Below are positions 8,820 to 14,263 of a stretch of DNA of 26,261 bases, piece after piece (position 1 is the stretch's first letter; every line of letters begins with the position of its first letter). The position numbers and the translations under genes were made by a program. The notes beneath the pieces were generated by a model that did not search any database, was not told where the DNA came from, and worked only from the letters and a program-made list of their open reading frames with translations. Origin of the DNA: QHWK01 sp035315685 (lineage in GTDB: Bacteria; Acidobacteriota; Vicinamibacteria; Vicinamibacterales; CAVVIG01); NCBI GenBank assembly GCA_035315685.1, contig DATFXR010000431.1, forward strand, positions 1-26,261. Direction: 5' to 3'.

Positions 8820-9359
8820 GGTTGAACAGTATCACCCGAACGAGTCGCCTCCGAAGGTCCTGCGGCACTGGGGTCGAGCAATCGCGGCCGTCCGCATTCC
8901 AGTCCGGGACCGCCGTTCCAGATCCGGCGCGCGACTCCCTTGCACCGTCTGGCACTGGCCATCAGATCTGTGACGGTCACCGAGTGGGCGCCAAACCCGG
9001 TGCTCGCGACGCTGTGGTTCGCCAAAACTCGGGTCGGCCCTTCTCGGCGAGGCAACCCGGCACGGGCGGCGGTGCGCGGGCTTCGTAACGTACAGTCAGA
9101 TCGCGTTTCAATGGACGGCTTCTCCAGGACCGTATCGATTGACGAAACGAACTGCGGTAAGACGATCCGCGTTCGTCCGTGAGCGACACGTGCCCATCGA
9201 GGCATGCGGCCGCCCGGCGCTGTCCAGGTTGGCCGGCTGCATCCTTCAACCCCGCCGAGGGCAACTTGGGAAACTACCCATGGCCGCTGGCATAGATGTC
9301 GAATGGGCTTTCCGTTGCCTGCACCACTTCCAACAAAGAGAACCGAGGAGACAAGTCAC
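8820..9359. other. Intergenic region holding a duplicated gene tail
   Basis: There are 540 bases between the divergent racemase-like gene and the oxidoreductase gene. The right half (9165-9292) is a near copy of the 3' end and trailer of the oxidoreductase gene (listed separately). In 8820-9140 I see no coding pattern. A plus-strand frame from 8940 runs into the duplicated tail and stops at 9182, but only its last dozen residues (TNCGKTIRVRP) look like protein. Confidence 0.5.
9165..9282 (+). repeat. Direct repeat copy A: 3' tail of a lost oxidoreductase paralogue plus trailer
   Basis: This 118-base stretch aligns with 10260-10378 at roughly 88% identity by eye (14 differences, one a single-base gap). 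It begins inside coding sequence (...GKT-IRVRP-stop, stop at 9180-9182) and continues ~100 bases past the stop, to the shared end GGGCAACTTGGG...CTACCCATG. A weaker match continues to about 9292. Because the repeat includes the last codons of the gene, it is best read as the scar of an earlier tandem duplication of the oxidoreductase gene, the upstream copy having lost its body. Confidence 0.75.
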
Positions 9360-10277
9360 ATGAAGGCAATCGTTGTGACGGACCAGGCTGCGGGAACGGC
9401 CGGGATGAAGCTGGTAGAGCGGCTCGAGCCGCAGGCAGCGATAAACGACGTCGTCGTTCAGATTCATGCGTCGGGATTCGTCCCGACTGAGCTGGCGTGG
9501 ACCTCGACCTGGACCGATCGCCGCGACCGTGACCGAACACCATCGATCCCCGGCCACGAGCTGGCCGGAGTGGTCACTGCGCTCGGCTACGGTACGACGG
9601 GACTGTCGGTAGGACAGCGAGTGTTCGGCCTCGCCGACTGGCATCGCGACGGCACGCTGGCGGAGTATGTAGCCATCGAGGCACGCAACCTCGCGCCTCT
9701 GCCGGGCGACGTCGACTTCACGGTGGGCGCGAGCCTGCCAATCTCGGGCCTAACCGCGTGGCAGGGACTGTTCGAGCACGGCCGTCTTCAGGCGGGACGG
9801 AGCGTCCTCGTTCACGGCGCGGCCGGAGCCGTCGGTTCGATGGTGACGCAATTCGCACGCGAGTTCGGCGCCTACGTCATCGGCACCGGACGCGCCGCCG
9901 ACCGTCCGAAGGCGCTCGACTTCGGTGCGCAGGAGTTCGTCGATCTCGACAACGACGCCCTGGAAGACGTCGGCCGCGTCGATCTGGTGTTCGATGTCAT
10001 CGGCGGCGACATCCAGAAGCGGTCCGCAGGCCTGATTCGAGCCGGAGGAACACTGGTGTCCATCGTCGGGCCGACCGACGCGCGGCCCGCCGACGGCCTG
10101 GCGGTCGACTTCGTTGTCGAGTCCGATCGTGCCCAACTGAGTGAGATCGTCCAGCGGGTGCGGGACGAACGACTGCGCACGAACATCGGCATCGTCTCGA
10201 CCCTCGACGACGCTGTCGCCGCTTTCAACCCGACCGAGCGACGCAACGGGAAGACAGTCATCCGCGTTCGTCCGTGA
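9360..10277 (+). CDS. NADP-dependent quinone oxidoreductase-type MDR protein
   Basis: A 305-residue medium-chain dehydrogenase/reductase of the zinc-independent quinone oxidoreductase type. The N-terminal GroES-like domain holds PGHELAGVV and VGQRVFGLADW. The Rossmann domain has VLVHGAAGAVGSMVTQFAR, the nucleotide-binding loop, followed by the second strand VIGTGRAAD; DLVFDVIGG is the usual later motif. No structural-zinc Cys cluster is seen. The end GKTVIRVRP is typical of the family. It should reduce a quinone or activated carbonyl with NADPH in the cytosol; the true substrate cannot be told. I start at ATG 9360 because GAGGAG lies 9 bases ahead and MKAIVVTD is the normal opening; a frame reaching 9204 reads through the duplicated trailer. 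Flanked by the direct repeats. Confidence 0.92.
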   Translation: MKAIVVTDQAAGTAGMKLVERLEPQAAINDVVVQIHASGFVPTELAWTSTWTDRRDRDRTPSIPGHELAGVVTALGYGTTGLSVGQRVFGLADWHRDGTLAEYVAIEARNLAPLPGDVDFTVGASLPISGLTAWQGLFEHGRLQAGRSVLVHGAAGAVGSMVTQFAREFGAYVIGTGRAADRPKALDFGAQEFVDLDNDALEDVGRVDLVFDVIGGDIQKRSAGLIRAGGTLVSIVGPTDARPADGLAVDFVVESDRAQLSEIVQRVRDERLRTNIGIVSTLDDAVAAFNPTERRNGKTVIRVRP

Positions 10278-10378
10278 GCGACCCGCGCCAATCGACGCAG
10301 GCGGTCGGCCGGCGCTGTCCAGATCGGCCGGCTGCGTCCTGTCAGCCCCGTCGAGGGCAACTTGGGGAACTACCCATG
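10260..10378 (+). repeat. Direct repeat copy B: end of oxidoreductase gene and trailer
   Basis: The downstream partner of the repeat at 9165-9282. It starts within the last codons of the oxidoreductase gene, includes its stop (10275-10277) and extends ~100 bases beyond. The spacing of the two copies (1095 bases) equals one gene plus trailer, as expected of a tandem duplication unit. Confidence 0.75.
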
Positions 10379-10607
10379 CCCCCGGCATTACACCGACCGT
10401 TTTCTATCGCACGCTTACGATTAATAGTGACCCATTCTAGCGCTCGCCTTTGGCGCTCCCCACCTGCCTTCACGAACGAAGACGAGGTCGCGTTAATCGC
10501 CGAGCTATCTTCGCGGACATTCTGCAATTTCGTGCGCGAGTTCTCGTCACGTCGGGCAGCACGACCGCGTGCGGTGCGAAAACTCAGCCGAGGCTGAGGC
10601 TGCGGTC
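10278..10607. other. Intergenic region between convergent genes
   Basis: The first ~100 bases belong to direct repeat copy B and the last ~30 to the terminator of the minus-strand gene. Between them (10389-10578) I see no coding pattern, repeat or RNA gene. Confidence 0.5.
10579..10598 (-). terminator. Intrinsic terminator of the DUF4157 gene
   Basis: On the minus strand, ten bases after the stop codon, a perfect 7-bp GC-rich inverted repeat (CTCAGCC / GGCTGAG, two-base centre) is followed directly by TTTT. Position, stem and T-run fit a short Rho-independent terminator. The loop is very small, so the outer pairs must open for it to fold. Confidence 0.6.
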
Positions 10608-12278
10608 TCAACTCACGTGCGTCACATAACCAGTGCCCGCTGCGCGGAACAATTCGCCTTCGTCGAACAGCTGCTCTTGCTCGGTGACGAGATTAGCGAA
10701 TTCCTGGTTGCCCACCAGGTTTCTGACCCTTACTGAAAGGTAGCCCCCCGTGGTGCTGCTGACGATGTCGCGCATCCTGCCTTCGATGCGATCCCGCTCG
10801 CTAATGAAGCGCCGAACCCAAGACCGAATCTCCTCGTCGGTCAGGCGCTGGCCCCAGGTTTGGCCGGCCGGCACGGTCTTACGGGTTCCGTTCTCTAGCG
10901 TCAAGACAAGCGGGGCGGTGGCCGTCTTTCCCCTCAGGAAGGTCAGCATCTTTGCGACATCATTCCCCTTGTAGAACTCGGTATACACGTTATCTTCAAA
11001 CGGGGGCGGGAGGACGCGATTCCGGCCGTGCGTCTGCGTGGTTGTTGAGCCATACGTGTACCCCTGTGCTCCATGCACGGGGATACCGCGATGGCGAAGG
11101 CCCTGGGCAATCTTTTGGGCAAGAGACTCTCCGCCGTAGGGGATTCCGGCATAACAGGTGAGTATGGCAATCTCTCCAATGTTTGCAGGGATCCCAGTGT
11201 TCGGATTGTTCAGCCAGCCGATGAGCGTGTTCGCGTCGACTCCCTTGATCTGGCCAGTGTCTTGAACGCCGTGCCCGACGATGTACAGACTCTCGCCCTG
11301 CGCCATCCCGCTGAAATCGGTAGACTGGTTGAGCGATTTCATTTTTGCGTAACTGCCCGTCCCAGTCTGACGTTTCCACAGTTGCAGCGCGACTTTGACG
11401 AGCGCATAGTCAGTCTGATTGCTTTGTCCCGGAGCCACGACGATCAGCGGCTGGATGACGTTCCTCGCGACACCCAACGTCCCCGATCGTCGCCCTTTCC
11501 AGTGAGCGGCGCCAGGAACTCCGTTTCCAGTCGATCGGTTTGACATTCGCTGCACGGAGGGGAACGGGATCGCGGGGCGCCGAACACGCTCGCGGCTCGC
11601 GGGCCCCCAAACGGTCGCGGAACCGCAAGTTTGCGCGGTTCCGCCGGGGGAAGTTGGACGATGTGGAGTGCGTCTCGCCTCCGGTACGCTCATGAAGGCC
11701 TGCACGCGAGTCGACCGAGATGCGGCCGCACGCTTGCCCATGCGATCGGCTTCCGCTTCGAGAACGGGATCCTGCACGACGACGACGCCGCTGGCAAACG
11801 GATTCCTCACGCGTCCAGCCCGCTGCTGCAGCACGTGCGCGAGCTCGTGCCCGAGCAGCTGCTGCCCGCGTGGCGTGTGCGGATCGTAACATCCCGGCGC
11901 GAAGTACAGGTTCGAGCCGTGCGTAAAGGCAAGGGCTCCGATCGCGGCGGCTTCGAGTCCGACGTGAACGCGAACGTCCGAGAGGTCTGCGCCGAGTGCC
12001 GACTCCATCTGCTGCCGAATCGGACCGGGCAGCGACTGTCCACCACCACGGCCGGTGATTGAAAGCGTCGAGGGCGCCTGAAAGGCGATGCCGTTGGTGT
12101 GACGTTGAATCAGCGCGGCGGCTCCGGGCGGCGGCGCGATGGCAGGGCGCACCGGACGAGACGCCACCGCGGAACGCTGAATGGGTCCGGGAGGGCGATG
12201 CGCCGGTGGCGGCGCGATCAGGCGCCGGGACTGCGCCCCGCCAGCCCGAAAGCTGCCTTGGATGACGTCGCGACGCAT
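10608..12278 (-). CDS. DUF4157 (eCIS core) protein with C-terminal clan CD (caspase/C80-like) peptidase-like domain
   Basis: A 556-residue protein without signal peptide. Residues 1-60 are Pro/Arg-rich (APPPAHRPPGPIQRS). The DUF4157/eCIS core domain is at ~84-187: LPGPIRQQMESALGADLSDVRVH, then LLGHELAHVLQQ (His144, Glu145, His148) and a downstream EAEAD (Glu174/176) as likely third zinc ligand. After a basic, low-complexity linker comes a second domain (~275-450) with LYIVGHG (His336) and AILTCYAG (Cys375). A hydrophobic strand ending His-Gly and a second ending in Cys is the clan CD layout, and the ~39-residue gap and following GESLAQKIAQGLRHRGIPVHG suit C80/CPD-like domains. The ~100-residue helical tail is unassigned. 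Start: GAGGAGG lies just ahead of ATG 12278. DUF4157 is known on cargo of contractile injection systems, but no such genes are here. An effector or self-processing toxin role is inferred. Confidence 0.88.
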   Translation of the reverse strand: MRRDVIQGSFRAGGAQSRRLIAPPPAHRPPGPIQRSAVASRPVRPAIAPPPGAAALIQRHTNGIAFQAPSTLSITGRGGGQSLPGPIRQQMESALGADLSDVRVHVGLEAAAIGALAFTHGSNLYFAPGCYDPHTPRGQQLLGHELAHVLQQRAGRVRNPFASGVVVVQDPVLEAEADRMGKRAAASRSTRVQAFMSVPEARRTPHRPTSPGGTAQTCGSATVWGPASRERVRRPAIPFPSVQRMSNRSTGNGVPGAAHWKGRRSGTLGVARNVIQPLIVVAPGQSNQTDYALVKVALQLWKRQTGTGSYAKMKSLNQSTDFSGMAQGESLYIVGHGVQDTGQIKGVDANTLIGWLNNPNTGIPANIGEIAILTCYAGIPYGGESLAQKIAQGLRHRGIPVHGAQGYTYGSTTTQTHGRNRVLPPPFEDNVYTEFYKGNDVAKMLTFLRGKTATAPLVLTLENGTRKTVPAGQTWGQRLTDEEIRSWVRRFISERDRIEGRMRDIVSSTTGGYLSVRVRNLVGNQEFANLVTEQEQLFDEGELFRAAGTGYVTHVS

Positions 12279-12631
12279 GGGTTCCTCCTCGTGACGTGGG
12301 GCCGCGAGTATAGCGCGCCGGCCACGTTGTGAACCGAGCTGACTGGCGGATTTCGTGCAGCGTGCGGCGCGAGTTGTCGTGCCGTGGCTGTCCGTGACGA
12401 CTCGTCAGAGATGTCCGTGTGCGCAGCTGGGCTGACAGCGGAGGAACTGCACCGGCAGCTCGTCGCCTTCGCGCGTCAAACGGACCGGTTCCGCAGGTGT
12501 GAGCGGCACCTGCTGCTGCGGATGAACGCTCGTCCAGACCGGGGCGGTCCGCCGACGTCAGTCGGCCGCCGCTTGCCGGCAAGCCGCGCCGGAACGCGCA
12601 GAATGCCTGTGAAGCGCTCGCTACACCAAGG
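12279..12631. other. Intergenic region with a possible gene fragment
   Basis: This lies between the divergent DUF4157 and antitoxin genes. A plus-strand frame from GTG 12384 to 12635 has a stretch with good G/C third positions (LTAEELHRQLVAFARQTDRF). It could be the start of a decayed helical gene, but it has no ribosome site and dissolves into Arg/Pro-rich sequence after ~50 residues. No other signal was recognised. Confidence 0.35.
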
Positions 12632-12664
12632 TTGACAAATTACACCATGCCAGCCAAACTGGCA
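12632..12664 (+). promoter_or_regulatory. Candidate promoter and operator of the vapBC-type operon
   Basis: A perfect -35 hexamer, TTGACA, is at 12632-12637. At the expected spacing the -10 is poor (CAAACT, 12655-12660). Across it lies a perfect 6-bp inverted repeat, TGCCAG-CCAAA-CTGGCA (12648-12664), ending three bases before the antitoxin ATG at 12668. Antitoxins of this class usually repress their own operon through such palindromes, so this is a reasonable operator candidate. It also argues for the ATG at 12668 over the upstream in-frame ATG at 12647. Confidence 0.45.
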
Positions 12665-12667
12665 ACG

Positions 12668-12940
12668 ATGGCGCTCAACATCAAAAACCTGCGCGTCGAG
12701 CGATTGGCAGCGGAGGTCGCGAAACTGGCGCGCGAGAGCAAGACCGAAGCGATTGGTCGTGCGCTCGAGGAACGCAAGGCGCGCCTTGCGAGTCGGGTGA
12801 TCCGCCGAGACCGCCAGGCAGAGTTCCTGGATTTTCTGCGACGCGACGTCTGGCCGAACGTGCCGCGAAAGTACCGGCGCCGCCGTCTGCGCCGCAAGGA
12901 AGAAGACGCACTTCTCGGCTACGGACCGGAGGGCGTGTGA
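12668..12940 (+). CDS. VapB-type antitoxin (PSK/Rv0623-like family)
   Basis: A 90-residue antitoxin. The N terminus, MALNIKNLRVERLAAEVAKLARESKTEAI, is the classic ribbon-helix-helix-type DNA-binding segment of this VapB family (usual form M-A-L-x-I-K-x-x-x-x-x-x-L-A-x-x-[LV]-A-x-x-T-G-E-S-K-T-E-A). The rest is strongly basic (RRDRQAEFLDF, RKYRRRRLRRKEED) and would wrap the toxin. It should neutralise the downstream PIN toxin and repress the operon. The frame opens at 12632, but 12668 is preferred: it is the usual family start and keeps the operator outside the coding region. No strong Shine-Dalgarno is seen. The gene overlaps the toxin start by four bases (GTGA), typical of co-translated pairs. 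Confidence 0.85.
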   Translation: MALNIKNLRVERLAAEVAKLARESKTEAIGRALEERKARLASRVIRRDRQAEFLDFLRRDVWPNVPRKYRRRRLRRKEEDALLGYGPEGV

Positions 12941-13323
12941 TCCTGGATTCTTCTGCCATCGTCGCGATTGCCACGGAAGAACCCGGTTGTTTCGATCTTC
13001 TGGTAAAGCTCGATCACGCGGACACGCTGGCGATCGGAGCCCCCACCCTTGTCGAAGCAGCGCTCGTCCTGCGATCACGTCTGACGATGGATCCGCGAGT
13101 GTTTCTTGAGCGGTTTCTGACCGACTGGGGTGTAAGCGTCGTGCCCTTTGGCGAGGACCACTGGAAAACCGCGGTCGAAGCGCATGCGCGGTTCGGTCGA
13201 GGCCACCACAAGGCCGCGCTCAACTTCGGCGATTGCCTGTCGTACGCGACGGCGAAGCTCGCCGATATGCCGCTCCTGTGCACGGGCCGAGATTTTTCGA
13301 AAACCGATCTCACGATCGCTTAG
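12937..13323 (+). CDS. VapC-type PIN-domain toxin ribonuclease
   Basis: A 128-residue PIN-domain protein. The acidic residues that bind Mg2+/Mn2+ are all visible: Asp4 (MILDSSAIVAI), Glu40 (PTLVEAALVL), Asp99 (NFGDCLSYATAK) and Asp119 (CTGRDFSKTD). The toxin should cleave RNA, commonly tRNA or rRNA in this family, when the antitoxin is lost; the target here is unknown. The start is GTG at 12937, overlapping the antitoxin stop. Length and motif spacing are normal, so it appears intact, although the IS5-family remnant begins at or just after its stop codon. Confidence 0.92.
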   Translation: MILDSSAIVAIATEEPGCFDLLVKLDHADTLAIGAPTLVEAALVLRSRLTMDPRVFLERFLTDWGVSVVPFGEDHWKTAVEAHARFGRGHHKAALNFGDCLSYATAKLADMPLLCTGRDFSKTDLTIA

Positions 13324-14203
13324 AGCTCGTAACAAAACCGGTGTGGTGAGGAGATCGACGAAGTCATTTTCGCGCTGTACCGTCGGCACCATCGCTGCCG
13401 GGTTATTACCGGACACGTTATGGGAAGTCGTCGACCCGCTTCTGGCTCTTCCACCACAGCGACCGAAGGGTGGACGCCCGCGCATTTCTGATCGCGCCTG
13501 TCTCACCGGCATCGTGTTTGTCCTGCGCAGCGGAATTCCATGGCAGATGTTGCCTCAAGAACTTGGCTGCGGCTCTGGCATGACGTGCTGGCGCCGACGA
13601 CGTGACTGGCAACAGCAGGGCATCTGGGATCTGATGCATTTCGCTCTTCTGGATTGGCACGCGCGCCAAGGCGACATCGATTGGTCGCGCGCCATCGTCG
13701 ACAGTTGCTCCGTGCGCGCCGTATTCGGTGGTGTGGCGACTGGGCCAAATCCCACCGATCGTGCCAAGCGAGGGAGCAAGCGTCATCTGATTTGCGATGC
13801 GCGAGGCGTGCCGCCTGCCGTGCGCCTCACCGGCGCCAACCGGAACGACTCGCAGGAAGCTCTGGGCTTGGTGGATGCCATTCCGCCGCTGCAGGGTGAC
13901 CGCGGACGGCCTCGGCGTCGGCCAGACTGCGTGATCGGGGACCGCGGGTACGATGCGGCGACGATCCGACAAGGATTGCGAAACCGGGGGATAGTACCCC
14001 TCGTCGCGAGGCGCCGCACGGCGCATGGCAGTGGCTTGGGGCGCTGGCGATAGGTCGTCGAGCGGACGTTTGCCTGGCTCAATCAGTTTCGGCGTCTGCG
14101 CGTCCGCTACGAGAAACTGGCCGACGTCCATAAGGCGTTTCTGTCGCTCGGGTGCGCGGTGATCTGCTGGCAGTCGCTCCGAAAGACCTGGATGACGGGC
14201 TAG
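13324..14203 (+). mobile_element. IS5-family insertion sequence remnant (approximate ends)
   Basis: An IS5-family element recognised from its transposase. The left end probably lies right after the toxin stop, where GAGCTCGTAACAAAACC (13324-13340) looks like a candidate terminal sequence. No matching inverted copy is found between the transposase end (14203) and the kinase start (14264), so the right end is either lost or too diverged to see. Target duplications cannot be assigned. The limits given are approximate. Confidence 0.6.
13343..14203 (+). pseudogene. IS5-family DDE transposase with in-frame nonsense codon
   Basis: The frame encodes an IS5/IS427-type transposase: LPDTLWEVVDPLLALP, GGRPRISDRACLTGIVFVLR, SGIPWQMLPQELGCGSG, then the DDE core with the first Asp in AIVDSCSVRA and the second in VIGDRGYDA. 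A TAG at 14051-14053 stops it after GLGRWR. In the same frame beyond it the family sequence goes on, VVERTFAWLNQFRRLRVRYE, to a stop at 14201-14203. The family normally has W-V-V-E-R at this point, so a Trp TGG has become TAG. The catalytic Glu (VVERTF) lies after the stop, so the truncated product cannot transpose. The start is unclear; GTG 13343 or 13346 is possible, and the coding pattern is clear only from about 13400. Confidence 0.85.
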
Positions 14204-14263
14204 CGGAAGGCCGATTTCTCCTTTAGCCGTGAAGCCTCTGTCGCTAAAATCAGGCCGTACTCC

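Noticed and set aside
11410..12582. 390-residue minus-strand open frame
   Set aside because: Overlaps the DUF4157 gene in another frame; the composition is Arg/Ser-rich and lacks protein motifs.
12384..12635. Plus-strand frame with LTAEELHRQLVAFARQ, possibly the start of an HNH-type or helical protein
   Set aside because: The similarity is only a helical pattern, no ribosome site precedes it, and it becomes low-complexity after ~50 residues. Kept only as a note in the intergenic entry.
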